Source: Calvatia gigantea (Eukaryota > Basidiomycota > Agaricomycetes > Agaricales > Lycoperdaceae). Taken from it: 64,000 bases of DNA. The stretch lies in contig JACAAK010000014.1 in assembly GCA_025093985.1 (NCBI GenBank), positions 1,798,001-1,862,000 of the forward strand, written 5' to 3'. Within the stretch, counting starts at the first letter, position 1. Every line of letters begins with the position of its first letter. Shown in pieces: positions 34,800 through 46,527 of the stretch. Below the pieces are notes generated by a model. It was not told where the DNA came from. It saw nothing but the letters and a program-made list of their open reading frames with translations, and did no database searches. Both the position numbers and the translations under genes were made by a program.

Positions 34800-37700
34800 C
34801 TACCGGGACAATCTTCCTTCTCCGCCGATGGAAAAAATGGCCTTTTTCCGATAATGCATCGCCAACTCCGAGCCCTGCTTCCACACATACTGTCTCACCG
34901 CTGCCAACGTCATGTTCAACGGCAACAGCGTGTCGTTGCACAAGATTTCATATTCTGGCTCCGGTTTGTGCCGACTTTGAGCACCAGGAGAGTTATTTCT
35001 GGTCTTGACTGGGTTGGAGTTATCTCTCGAGTGACTGTCATTTGTATTTCCATTTCCGCTTTCGTCGACAGAGGATCTAAGAGAAACTGCACCGGAGCCG
35101 CTGACTATTTTGTCCATTTTGTCTTGAACCTGTTCGGTACGAAGGGACGCATTGAGAAGGGAAACCTAGAGAGTACAAGGGAATTACGCACGTGTAACGC
35201 GATCTTCCTTACCCTCAACTGCCGGCTGGCGGTCAGCTTGCTCTGTTGTCTATGAAATCCCCCTCCGTGAGTAAATCCTACCTGCAGAAATAGGAAACCA
35301 CTCACGTATTTAACAACTCCGGGAGCGGCTCTGTATCCGGATCACGGTTCCATGGCAGGAGGACAAAGCTAATCTTCGCCAGTGGCACGGAGGCTGGGAC
35401 CTTATTCAGCAACAAATACTCTATCAACCACATGGACATTGCTTCCTCTAGCGTTTGCACGTCCAAATGCGTTGTCTCCGTAGTACCTCTGTATATGACT
35501 GCATAACTCGGCGAGGCCTCCTCGGAGATAATTAGAGTCGTGTTTGGAGGCATGTAGTGCAATGGAACCTCCGTTGATGGTGGCGGCGAGAGTGGCCCGG
35601 ACAGGAGAGCCTGAACCGGGGATTTTGCGATTTCGAGTGTCTGTGGCGCAGGCTAACCAAAAAATCGTCAGTGTTGTATGGAATAAAGCGCAGATGTACT
35701 CACTTCGGAGGCAGTGGTCTCTATAGCGGTAGGTGTAACACCTCCCAAGATAGGGGAATTCATCACGCCCTCACTCGCTGGTCTCTTCGCTGCTGTCCTT
35801 CCAAAACTCTTCAGCCGTCCTATCAAACCACCTGGAGTTAGTGGCCCCTGCGAGTCATGCTTGTTCCCGCTTCCAAATATCCCAACTGAACTGGGGGCGC
35901 TCGTAGAGACAGCTGCGATCGCGGCCGCCACCACCGAAGCCTCGTCGGGGTTTCCCTGACCCGATAACGACGCCTGCCTCGCTCTGGGCAAAAAATAATC
36001 CCCTTGGCCCGAACTGGATGTACTCCCTCCTACCGTAGCAACAGGTGTAGCACCTTCATCCATGGATTTTGTTCTCTGGAAACTGGGCAACGCAGCAAGT
36101 GCGTCGCTTCCATCATCGTTTCCAGGTGACTGCTGTATAGCCTGCAATCCCGGTTGGCCGTCCTTCAGGTTCAACGGTATGAGTGGTGTTATAAGCGGCG
36201 ACGACCGGGTTGTAGGTGCATTTATATTTAGTGGGATGACGGGAAGCATCTTTGAGGAATTGACGACGAGTTGGCTACCTGAGGCTCGACGTGTAGATTT
36301 TCTGGTAGATTCTGGAGAGGATGATGCGCGTCTGTTATGATGTCTGGCACTTTCACTAGAAGTGCGACCACTGGCAGCAGCCCCCGAGGCGGCTATACGT
36401 CCGAAACTGGGTGCCAATAGTCCCTCACCCTCACTAGAATTGGTACGTCTTGTCCTTTGCTCTTCCCGTATAAACCCGATGAATAAGTTCCTCAAAACCC
36501 ACTTCCCAATATTTACTAGGCCATTAACCATGAGTCCGATATGAGACCCCCAAAAAATAGGAGAGAAGCAACTCACATTTTGCTTCCTCGCCAAGATGTT
36601 TGTCCCCTGCAGACCCAACCTCATCCGCGTAAACCTCCGCCTCAAAACACTTCTCACTAATATGCACAGCCAATACACCCGCCTTTGTATCCGTACTACA
36701 CCACGACTGTATCACTGCCTCTCCCTCAATCCTCTCCCTTACCACCTCCAGTGCCTCCCTAGGGCTCCTCTCCCTCTCCCCATTTCCCGCACTCCGTCCA
36801 CCACCGTGATTTCCATTAACACTCCCAGTAATACTCCCACCCTGGCTCGCAGCATACACGTCTTCCCTCACAAACCGGCCTTTACACACACCCCTCACAA
36901 TATCCCACACCGCAACCTCGCCAGAAGTATCCACAGTCAACACATGCACTCGATCGTTCAGTATCATGGACCGAACTAGTCCATGATCGCCTGGAATGAT
37001 ATCATCAGCTTCTGAGACAAGCGGAATTGCGTCCGTGGCCAACTCGCGTTCTTCGTAGTTGGCACGAGCATTGCTGGTGTGTGGGATCGTGAATGTGTCC
37101 TCAGTGCGTGAGCTTTGTAGTGGATGGATTGCGGGGTTGGATGATTGATAGTGTAATTGGTGTTGTTGAGGCTGAGGGAGTTGCTGTTGGTGCTGCTGTG
37201 TGTGTTGGAAAAGTGGTTGCACAGGAGATCGCGCGGGGTGTGTGGTTGCGCGCGGTACTGACATTATCGATGCCGCAGAGTACAACGTTGCGACTTCCGG
37301 ATCTCTTCCCCGTGACGAAGAGAAAGATGTGAACGGGTCATTTGCCGAGACGAGTCTCACAAGGCTATCCATAGGTATTCCACAAAGTGTATCGCCGCCC
37401 GCTTCAGCATTCTGCTGGGGTGCAATGTGATCAGAGGACAACGATGTCACTGAGGGTGCGAAGGAGGCTCTCGGACTGTGAGATCTCGAGCCTGAACGGG
37501 CTGCGGCATCGAATAAATGCTCGCCGCTATTGAGGCGCCTTTTCAGCGTGGGTGATTCAGAGAAGGGAATCCTTTCACCATCGAGGTCGGTGAGGATAGG
37601 TGGAGGAGGTCGGGTGGCGCGTCGTTGGGGTATATGCCATCTCCTGACGCTCGAGGTTCCCGATGCCGTCCACAACAAATTATCATCCATAACAACGATC

Positions 37701-39280
37701 TTGTTAACGCCCTCGGGCGTTGATCGCCCATGTTCAGTCGAATCTTGACAAAGGACAATGCATTCACCCTCGGACACGTCCGAGCAATCCTCCACGTCAA
37801 CCCGACATACAAGCCCTGAGCGATCTCCAGAGTAAAAGATCTCAAGAGAAGGATGTGTGGAGAACAAGGACCAGACGGAGTCCGTGTGGTGGGTGAATGT
37901 ATGCAAGCATCGCTGCGAGGATAACGACCAGAGTTTAACAGAAGCTATATCAGGTGTGAGTCTTTTTTGATCCTAAGCATTCGGAAATGGGGGAACGTAC
38001 CATCAGCTGAACCTGTCAATAGCTACGGAAGAAGTTTCCCATCAACGGCCACAGACGAAAAGTAGTTTAAAGTAACCTACGTATTTCGCGTCTTCTGAGA
38101 TCAGAATAGCTCTGATGTTGTCGGTATGGCCAACCTAGCTTGCCTATACCGAAGACTTAGCTCAAAATCCCGATGCGCAAAACTAGGAAAAAAGGTACCT
38201 GTCCGCTTCCCAGATCGCGGATCCCACAACCGGACGACACGCTCCGGAGAACCGGAAGCGATGGTCTGGCCGTAAGGATCACAAGCAAGCGCATATACAG
38301 AGGATTTAGGTGCTGTAGCGTCTGGGGGGTTGAGGGTGACAATCGCCTGCTTCGCGGACGAAGTGTTCAGATCCCAGAGTTTCACAGTCCGATCGAATGA
38401 CCCAGACGCGACCCAGTTCTGTTCACGACTATGAATACATTAAATCTAGCAACCCATGATAGGAAAGGACGACCCACCAATATGTGAGGCAGCGCACGTA
38501 GTCGTTGTGTGATCCTATTTGAATGGGATCGGAATTGGTTGAGGAGTGAGGGTTCCACGCTTTTATGGTCCCGTCTGAGGACGCTGAGACAACTTGTTTG
38601 GTTGTAGTTACACAATGCGATGTCGTTGACCCAGTCGAAATGTGCTTCGGCACACTGACGGAATCGACTGTGCTGTTGGACAAAATTGTCAGGAGAGGCA
38701 GGTTGAGAGCCATAAGAGATCGGAGGAACGCACGGTGCGGGGCTTAAACGCAGCAATGTCTGTTTCCCACTGTTGTTCATATGGTATCTCTGCGGGCCTT
38801 CGTAGTGTCCGTTGGCGGCGATGGTTCACCTCGCCAAGGATGTCCCCGTCACTAAGTAGTTCGGTCTTCATCCTCGCCTTCTTCCTCGATCATATCATCC
38901 ACCCAGCCAGTCAAGACCTCCCATTTCCTGGACGCCGCCTTTTCATGGTTATGCTCGCGCCTCTTAGTAGCGATCTTCAGGTCCCACGAGATGATAAGTC
39001 CATCCCTTCCACCAGTGTAGAGAATGCCTTCAGGGCAGGACTTGCCGACTAATTGGGTTGAAGTGTCAAGGGCGAGCGATGCTACACCAAGCCTATGTCT
39101 CGGGTGGCGCGGTGGATGAGATACGGAGGTTTCTGGTAAGTCATTTTGACCCACGACCGGGGCAAGAAGAGGGGAGATTGCGCCTAACCGCGGAGTGCCG
39201 CAGGGCGGAAGCTGGAGACGCGGCACGGGTTCCGTAGGAGGGGTAATAACGTAGGAGACTCGCCGCTTTGGTTGTGCCAT
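34800..39280 (-). CDS. WDR48/UAF1-like WD40 protein with C-terminal DUF3337, one frameshift
   Basis: Exon 1 starts at 39280 with [10 protein letters not shown] and [16 protein letters not shown]. Further exons give [64 protein letters not shown] and [21 protein letters not shown], matching the order of WDR48 repeats. A very long Ser/Gln/Pro-rich insert follows, then another repeat ([18 protein letters not shown]), [14 protein letters not shown], and the C-terminal domain [34 protein letters not shown], of which [12 protein letters not shown] is the core. WDR48/UAF1 binds and activates ubiquitin-specific proteases of the USP1/12/46 group. One extra base at about 38592-38600 splits NYNQT from VVSASSDG. 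Its first exon and promoter are copied at 47.6-48.2 kb. Confidence 0.8.
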
Positions 39281-39494
39281 AATTCAATATGATTTTGAGG
39301 GGTGGCTAGCAGATGTTTTCTGGTCGCCGTTCAGGACGATGTTGTTGGGGTGATCAAAGACTAAAGTTGACGCCGAACAAGATTGTTGTGCCTGGAAGTC
39401 AGGCGCTTATTCCGGTCCCCCCCTCGTGAGAAACTACCCCCCGCTGAATCTCCTATCTCCATTAGAGTTGGTATAACAGTCAACTATAAAGTAT
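38830..39494 (-). repeat. Segmental duplication, WD40 gene 5' end and promoter (copy 1)
   Basis: It matches 47640-48245 in the same orientation through exon 1, the start codon and about 200 bp of promoter (GTTGGTATAACAGTCAACTA). At the right edge similarity stops at 39494 and resumes at 40635, because this copy carries an insertion the other copy lacks. Confidence 0.8.
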
Positions 39495-39560
39495 CGTAGC
39501 GGCGCTCGGAGCGCCGGTCCCCGACTCTGGTTCATAAAATTCACAATTTTACAATGTTAC
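39492..39560 (+). repeat. Dispersed repeat end, copy 2
   Basis: Same start (TATCGTAGCG) and same GTCCCCGACTCTGGTTCAT core as 12386-12455, here at the left border of the 1.14-kb insertion. The GC-rich palindrome is perfect in this copy and imperfect in the other. Confidence 0.55.
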
Positions 39561-40632
39561 GGAGGCGTTGAGAAACTGGGATCCCAAAAATTCGATCAAA
39601 ATACTGAGCAATACACAAAAGACGCGCTTCACGGGGAAACTGGGTCTGACCATGTGGATTGCGAAGACAAAAAACAGTCCAGTCGTGATTTGATTGTATC
39701 TTGACACTCAATCATAAACCGAGATAACACAATAGGAATTGCTGCTTTTTTGGAACGTGGTCCAGGAATACATACAAAGCGATCGCAACATGATATAAGC
39801 TCAGCCGCAGACAACGATCCGAGGCGTTCTTGATACCGGGACTCAGAGTAAGATAACCACACAGGGAAGGCTTGAACAATCTCCTGAACACCAGAAGGAA
39901 AAATCACAATCGCAGGTGTATCACCAAACCAACCACTAACTTGTGTAAGAGCTTTGCAGTACATGAACGCAGAAGACACAAAATCACAAAGAGTAACCAA
40001 AAGACATGGCCTCACTTAAACAAGAATGTATTGTGACATAAAACCCAGACGCAATGTCAAATCTGGTGGAGCATTGAAGTTTGTAATTTTTGAAAACTAT
40101 TTGGCATGTTGGACAAGCATGGGTATGTTGCGGAAAGGCGCCTTCCGTCCACTGCGAAATATAGAATATGGGCTCATAAAGACTGAGCGATTCATGCCAG
40201 GATAATATATTGCGCGTAAAATAACAGATATTGTAGTGCATCGTGCAGAATATCATGGGGGGACAATGAATCTTATCAAGAAGACGAGAGCAACAACACG
40301 GCTGTTTAACCACGAACGACCAAGTGTTGCGATGACGTTAGCGAGATAAAACTCAGTAAAGCCACTGTAAAAACATACCGGACCTACAATACTTTCCAGC
40401 CAAAGTGACATGGAATGAACGGTGAACAGAACATTGGAGAAAACAGAAAAAGATCGTCTGATTGCAAGCTGCGTCTCGATTTATTGTACTTATTTGCTCA
40501 CGGAATGTGGGGCAGTGGGGTGGTGGAGCTTTCTATTTATTTTTATTTTACCTATTCCCACGGCTACAGGTCGTTTGGCAGAGAGAAGGGGCATTTGGAT
40601 CGACAGAACCCTCCTTTTTCAGAGTTGGGGAT
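39495..40632. mobile_element. Insertion of about 1.14 kb in one duplicated block
   Basis: The second block (48.0-48.5 kb) runs from the WD40 promoter to the HNH gene end with only about 15 bp between, while here 1.14 kb of unrelated sequence intervenes. The left end starts CGTAGCGGCGCTCGGAGCGC, containing a perfect hairpin (GGCGCT/AGCGCC), and shares about 65 bp with 12386-12455. The minus strand has two frames, 40313-39984 (with C-x2-C in ACPTCQIV) and 40015-39629 (128 residues, FGDTPAIVIFPSG), possibly exons of one gene. No transposase is recognised, and I cannot identify a clean target duplication. Deletion from the other copy is the alternative explanation. Confidence 0.55.
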
Positions 40633-40639
40633 ACTCCTT

Positions 40640-41405
40640 CCTATTTAGACAACGTATTTATGGACTTTCTTTGGTCTGGACGCCCATCGCTACTTGGACG
40701 CGTACTTCCGCCACTTCTGAATATCTTCTCGTTGGAGTGACAGCTCAACAGTGTAATACTCCCTCGCGAGTACCTCAGGCCGTTCAACATGGTGGGCCAT
40801 CGAGTGACATTGCCTAAATGATAAATCAGACCGTCAGCGCGGTGACCCTAAGGTCCCCCCGAAAATAATACCTACAAAGCTAAACAATGGAGTTCAACAT
40901 ACTCTTATCATGCCATCCCTTCTTCAACACCTTATCATGTGTCGAGCGCGATATTAAATGATAATACGTCAACTCCCTCTCGCAAATCTCGCACTCTGTC
41001 GCCCTCGTGCTCGACCACATAGGTGGAGGGCCACGGGCCTCCGTTTGATAGTGAGAAGCTTGATCGCATCCTTGTCATCCCTTACAATCCCATATGGCAC
41101 AAGTGTATCGGTGAATGTCGGAGACGTGATCAAATCCAAGTCAATTTCATCGGCTTTTGTAGCTTCCTGGAAGGCAAGACTCAGGCAAGGTGGGCCAGGT
41201 CTCCTGAGTCCTGAGCAAGAAAGTTGGCGAACTCATTGAGCTCGGATGCATCAGTAGCATCCGAATGTCGGCATGATATGAGTTGTTGGGCAACTTTGTA
41301 CCCACGAAAGAGTGTGAATTGGGTCAAACTTGAAGGGAGCTTGAGCTCGAGGACATGTCGGACAGTGTGCCGAACTTCTGGCAATGGATCGGGGTCACAG
41401 TTCAC
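40640..41405 (-). pseudogene. HNH nuclease-like gene, copy A, broken
   Basis: It is homologous to 48270-49005. The N-terminal part (41405-41181) resembles that of copy B (QQLISCRHSDATDASEL), and the C-terminal exon near 40650-40800 is still similar. The central zone (40900-41060) has lost bases, shifts frame around the CEICERE region and has a stop where copy B encodes AWLCR. A relic. Confidence 0.65.
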
Positions 41406-41460
41406 TGTGGGTATTACATAAAAGAACCTAGTAGAAGCACCAGGTTTACTAAAAGACGAG

Positions 41461-42462
41461 ATGTGGGGACTGCAAGCAGGAAGGTTGCATGGAAGGCCAA
41501 GGGCAAAAGACTATGTAAATACTAGTACTAGGTACAAGGCATTCAATCCCCCCGGCCAATATGCCCACCACCCTAGAATTGGTCACCTCGCCACTTCCGC
41601 GCATTTTGGCTCTCAGGCTGTTGATGGTGTATACGTAAAAGTTGAAGCAAGCAGTATGTCGACCTGCCTTGTTGACCCTCCCGGAACTATCGCCTATTTC
41701 CCTCATGACACTTTCCTACGGTGTTTTTTATCACCCACTCTTCAGCATGCACTGGCCAATACCACCGTTGAAAATATCGAGACTGAAGAAGGTCACAATC
41801 TCCTCTGTGAGGGAGATGTTGAACGAGCATCAGCGCTGTACCTCCTTCACACTATCAACATTATACTCGGAAAGGGTCTTATCCCATATCTCCACACACG
41901 GTACCACAGAAACCTCCAGCTTGAATATCTCGGACAGCATACCCTTGGGAATTCCAAGCCAGGTATTGTATATAAGGTGGGTGGCCAAATAATTTTGATC
42001 GTCGAGTATAAGCGTGCGTAAGTACAATAACTTGTTTGTGTTGGCCAGCACAAAAACTTATGCATCTCAAGGAATTCCTTGTGGGATTTTGAATGGACAA
42101 ACCGGGCACTCATTAACCCACCCCATTGCAGCGCCGAGCAGGTTATCCAAAATATCGAGGACGAGGAATTGGGTGCCACGGCACTCGAAGGCAATGCAGG
42201 TGTCTTGTCGCAGCAAGGAAACAAGTACAGTCGTCACTGCGGTCTGGTTGTCCTTTTCGACTACCAGAACATGATTGTTCTTGACTACTCTCCTGGTGGC
42301 AACAGATGGGATGATCTCACGAACCCGGTGAACTACCATTTCTCCGATGAGATGCAGGGTGGCGTGAGCCATAGGATGCTTCTACTTTCGGCACTTATCT
42401 ATGGGATGAGGAAGGCCGGGTTGATGGGTGATACAGGTAAGTTATTGGTTTTCTGGGGGTAG
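41461..42462 (+). CDS. VEYKR-family protein (PD-(D/E)XK-like fold suspected), copy 1
   Basis: Exon 1 (to 42017) ends in QIILIVEYKR and exon 2 (from 42072) begins NSLWDFEWTNRALINPPH, continuing with GVLSQQGNKYSRHCGLVVLF, YQNMIVLDYSPGG and RMLLLSALIYGMRKAGLMG. The layout P-G-(x)n-E-Y-K resembles the P-D-(x)n-E-x-K core of restriction-like nucleases, with Gly where Asp is expected, followed by a Gln/Lys element (QQGNKY). This assignment rests on motif shape alone. The family recurs at 61.0-61.9 kb. The start is uncertain: the first Met of the frame is at 41461, but alignment with the other copy suggests that the conserved part begins near TIAYFPHDTFLRC. The 3' end may continue past a GTAAGT donor at 42437. 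Confidence 0.6.
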
Positions 42463-42599
42463 CGGCTATCTGGCAGCTAATTGGTATGGTTCTATAGACT
42501 AGGGCACTCAACGTACACACATGTGACAGTGTCACACTTACCGCCGAATCATCATTCTCATACAACATGCCTGTTGGGTATTTCCTACACTCATCTTTG

Positions 42600-44046
42600 T
42601 GATCTCCATGTATGTACAATACCTTGATAGTCAAACGAGTCCAAACCTTCTTGATCAACTACCTGCACCAGTTTCAACTGATCCCAGAACTCCTCATACT
42701 GATCCCTCAATGCGGCACACTCTGGATTCGCTACAATTATATCATACGCTTCCGGAAATGATTCTTCTAGTTACTGAAGAAACATGGAGGATATCACACG
42801 TTAGCAACACATTACTTCCAGCATTGAATATTTTGAGAGGAAGGACAGACGAACCTTGATGCAACGTTCGGATGAGGGGTGTGTTTGAAAAAAGTCGAGA
42901 TTGGCTTGTAATCTGATCTTGGGTTCGGGGCGGCCCAGACGCTCCAACATCAGTATTCTGGACGGAATTAGGTGTTCATAATCAGTGGATAGAGCGAAAT
43001 TGAAGTTTGAGGGGGGACGAACTGTGGTGCAGCTGTTGGGTCATGACAAGTACGGGACATAACTTTCGAAGGCCAATGAGGTCGGCTGCGACACGGTAGG
43101 TCACCTTCAAAAAAAAGGGCGGGGGGGGTTTAAAGGAGTAGTGGCGCACCTTCTAGCTCTTGTGTATGCGAACTTAGGAAGTTCGAGGAGAAACTTATTG
43201 AGCATGTTTGAAAGGCCCCGATCTAGGCCGAACGCCTGTAGTACTAAAACTACGGCGAAAAACACGGCTGGTGAGGATATACGTTCAGCTGTGTGTCGCG
43301 TGGCGGCATGGCCAATCTCTAAGTCCGTATGTTAGTGGGTTTGTTCCGAAGGGGTTTTTGAGGGGAAGGGAGGACTGATCATGTGAAAGCACTGCGGCGA
43401 GACCGTTCACCTTGACATACAGGAAGAATCCCGGTGAAAACGAGGATCAAGCTTTGACAATGTTGAGCATTCCGGACCAGAACGCAATGATATAGACTGC
43501 ATACCTGGACTCTGAGGAACCATGGTATTAGCAACATGATTATCCATTCACGACAACAACATCCATTCCTTCGATCCGTAAGTATTTTGCGCAGTTTTAC
43601 CATAATCGTGGTGCCAAAATCCATCGTCAGAGCCCATGCGTGGTGCGAGGAACGGTGATAGAGGTGTATCCCCACCGATGTTGCCAAGTTGGGAATGTTT
43701 GAGAATACGCAATGCCACTCGGTGGACGTTGATTGAGAGTGGATGGTGAGGAGTTTTCCTGCGAGGTCGTGCTTTAGTTGTTTGCGTATGGCTTCGCCAA
43801 GCTATAGAGGTTCCAGATGAGCAAAACTCGGGAGGTAATCGAGAATCAAAGCACTATTGCTTCGGTTTCGCTGCTTGTGTTCATAAATCGCCATCTACCG
43901 GTTTGTGGTACCTGTTCTAAACTTTGTACAAGCCGATAGATGGGAGGGTAACATACTGTGCGATATGTTAAACACTTCCGACGTCGGTCGCGACTGCAAC
44001 AAGTTTGATGCATGGGTACCATCGTCTCCAGTCGAGGCGATCACCC
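42600..44046 (-). pseudogene. OMA1-like M48 peptidase relic, copy 1
   Basis: It matches the intact gene at 58.95-60.38 kb, in opposite orientation. Recognisable pieces are TGRWRFMNT (43.9 kb), LILVFTGILPVCQ (43.45 kb), GHAATRHTAERISS (43.3 kb), a JUNCTION of exons around NMLNKFLLELP (43.2 kb) and PEAYDIIVANPECAALRDQY (42.7 kb). The splice donor after the first His of HEIGH is changed from GT to AT (ATCAGTCC near 43380), frames are shifted in several exons, and similarity stops inside exon 1, so the targeting sequence is missing. Confidence 0.75.
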
Positions 44047-45129
44047 TAATAACACTCGTCAGTAGAAACCGTAAAAACATGCATGAGGATACCCGGTGTG
44101 TATAATGAAACCCGCCAGTGGAGTCTATGTATTGGTACGTCTGACTGAGAGCAGAGACTTGGAGTGCTATGAGGATGGACGAACTTCGTTTGAAGGAGGC
44201 TAATGAGGTGGAGAAAAGGCGCACCCACACCCACCCCCTGACTATCCGTATATTCGTGCTCATGGTATGATTGCAACTCGGTCGTGAATGTTCCGTTATG
44301 CCTCCGCCCGTAGTTGGGCAAAAGACGGACAGATGACGAATACTTAGTACTGATGTATCGTACCCCACGTTCGGCTAGACCCACCTTTCGGACACTTTGA
44401 ATTTTCGTTTCTTACCTGTTCCGCGTCAAATTAGCAGACAGCATCCAGGACATGCCCACATGATATTCCAAGTGTTTTGGAGAGGTGAGGTGAAGTTCTT
44501 GGTGAGATCGAAAAATGGCTGTCACGCCCGCCGAGTAGGGACTTGCCGGGTGGTGTTCAACTTGGGGATGTGATGCCTGCATGACTGTCCGAAGGAGGGG
44601 TCTGCCGAACATTGGGAATGATAAGATTTGGCTACGCTGCTTGGAATCTAGAAAGCAGATCAGTAAGCTACGAAGTCGTGTTATGGGAAAGAGTATAAAT
44701 CCAATCCAGTAATGTGCGACTCCTGAGGGTGCGGAGGGCCCAGCGGGTTTTTTGGACTTGGAAGGGGCAAGTCTCGGATCTCACGTAATTCAGCCTGCGG
44801 GCCCACAGGGAGATCTTGAAGAGAAATGGCCCCGAGGGTGAGAAAAGCCTCTACGCAAGGGTGAAATTAATCCGCTGGGGCCTGAGCAATTGGTAGGCCA
44901 ACCTAGGAGTCCAAAGCGGATACCAAGTGGCTGTACTAAATCACTAAGGGAGTAGGTGGGAGGGTGCGAAAAAACTGCAGTAAAAGGAGGCTGAGCGACC
45001 TGCTCTGTGTAGAGTTGAATTCTGAAGCTAGCTTAGAAAGCAGCTTCGTTATCTTATCCTCTGATGAGGTATTTATACCTCATCTCTAAATACAGTACAG
45101 TACTTCGCCGAACTCGAAACCTTCATGAC
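44047..45129. other. Gene-free stretch
   Basis: Between two OMA1 relics I see no gene. The 44.7-45.0 kb part has no motif on either strand. Confidence 0.35.
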
Positions 45130-45560
45130 TAATCATCCATATCTGTTTCAAGTGATCTGGGCTCCTCACTGCCCCCCACACCGATCTTTCAATGCAGCAT
45201 ATCGTGGATTCGCTGCGAGTATGTTATATCCTTCCAGCAATGCCCCTTCCTGATGTTGAAGAAAGGAAAGGGACCACAAGCGTTACAGGTTATCAGCACA
45301 TTGTATCAAATAAACATTCGAAGGGGGGACGGAACGAACTACACGAAAAACATGGCTCGGGATGATATACGCTCAGCCGTATGTCGCATGACGGCATGGC
45401 CATCTGGTCCGTGTTCATTAAGTTGAATTTGAAGGGCCTTTGAAAAGGCGGTGTAAAAGGACTGCGGCGTAACACAGCTCCCTGTCATTAGAGCGATCCA
45501 TGTCTGAGCAATATGATCATCTCGCAGCCTTCTGTGATGTTTAATATGGCGTCTTTCCCA
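45130..45560 (-). pseudogene. OMA1-like M48 peptidase fragment, copy 2
   Basis: Only short pieces remain, chiefly the MRHTAERISSRAMFFV region (about 45350) and remnants of the last exon near 45180-45240. It abuts the kinase-fold gene at 45625, the same neighbour order as at 49.95-51.6 kb. Confidence 0.6.
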
Positions 45561-45624
45561 CATTCATCTTTGTGATCTCTATGGACAATTTGGTAGCAAC
45601 CTTAAGGGGGGGGGGGGGAATGGA

Positions 45625-46527
45625 TTACACCACGTAACCTTCTAACCAATTCTCGAGCAAGTGTGGTTTCAATCTTGCTATCCTCCTCCTCCTCTCCTCA
45701 CCCTCCAAGAATTTTGGATAGACAGATCTAACCATCTCGAAATCGATCATGACAACTTCTAGATCCTCAGGGTCTGCTTCGAGACGCAGTGGGCACACAC
45801 TTGAGGTGCAGAACTCCCGACGCTCCGTTGGAGGAAGTAGAATAACATTGCGGGGCTGAAAGTCCAACGGCTTAACTCCACAGGTCCTCATGTCCAACAC
45901 CAACTCCATTACAGCTTCAATGACTGCATCCTTATGGGTGCCACATACCGCACCTGCAACTTTCGAAGGTACAAGATGGCGCAGATCACGACCTGGGATG
46001 TACTCCATAAGGATGACATTGACTGTCCGGTCCTGCTGGGACGGAAGAGGAGTGATGAAATGTCCATAGAATCGGGGCACTTTGGTTCCCTGGAACTGTT
46101 CTAGGCGGCGATAAGTTTCTACCTCCCTCGAAACGGAGAGATTGCGTAGTTTGAATGGATCAAAAAATGCTGCATCATCGAACCACGCGAAATCGAATAT
46201 TTTTGCTACAAGCCTGGAAGGATACACGTCTTGGGAGGAGGTCTGGACTCGGGCAAGCCAGACATGTGATATGTTGTGCGTGCTAGAAAGGAAACGCTCT
46301 TCAAGTGTGATGGATACATCGGGAGGGGTGGAAGGGATTGTGATTCGCTCCTCAATGGATTTATTATAGCGGTCTGCAACCTTGTCCAGAAACGGTGAAT
46401 CCTCGTAGTAACATTGCTCGCAGATGGGTGGAATTGGGGGTGGATACGAGTATAACTGAAGAGTTTTTCCTGGATGATATGTTTCTTCAACAGTTGGAGT
46501 AATCGCTGTCGTGGTCGTGGATGACAT
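45625..46527 (-). CDS. Kinase-fold (PKL) protein, copy 1, intact
   Basis: A single frame of 300 residues. The order of motifs is that of protein-kinase-like/aminoglycoside phosphotransferase-type folds: SRLVAKIFDF with Lys109, a helix Glu in SREVETYRRLEQF (135 or 137), a hinge VILMEYIPGRDLRHLV (171-186), a catalytic loop KPLDFQPRNVILL (Asp222, Asn227) and the metal-binding EVVMIDFEMVRS (Asp262). The usual His of the HxD motif is Pro (PLD), so it is atypical. The substrate could be a small molecule or protein; I cannot tell. Two relatives lie at 50.7-51.6 kb (broken) and 63.4 kb (cut by the window). It is intronless, and the neighbour on its 3' side is an OMA1 fragment. Confidence 0.7.
   Translation of the reverse strand: MSSTTTTAITPTVEETYHPGKTLQLYSYPPPIPPICEQCYYEDSPFLDKVADRYNKSIEERITIPSTPPDVSITLEERFLSSTHNISHVWLARVQTSSQDVYPSRLVAKIFDFAWFDDAAFFDPFKLRNLSVSREVETYRRLEQFQGTKVPRFYGHFITPLPSQQDRTVNVILMEYIPGRDLRHLVPSKVAGAVCGTHKDAVIEAVMELVLDMRTCGVKPLDFQPRNVILLPPTERREFCTSSVCPLRLEADPEDLEVVMIDFEMVRSVYPKFLEGEERRRRIARLKPHLLENWLEGYVV

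Noticed and set aside
36596..36979. 127-codon plus-strand frame
   Set aside because: It overlaps the WD40 gene on the other strand, which has repeat motifs in frame; the plus frame has none.
39495..40632. Calling the insertion a Helitron
   Set aside because: A terminal hairpin is present, but no CTRR end, no Rep/helicase gene and no clean A-T target are visible, so the class is left open.
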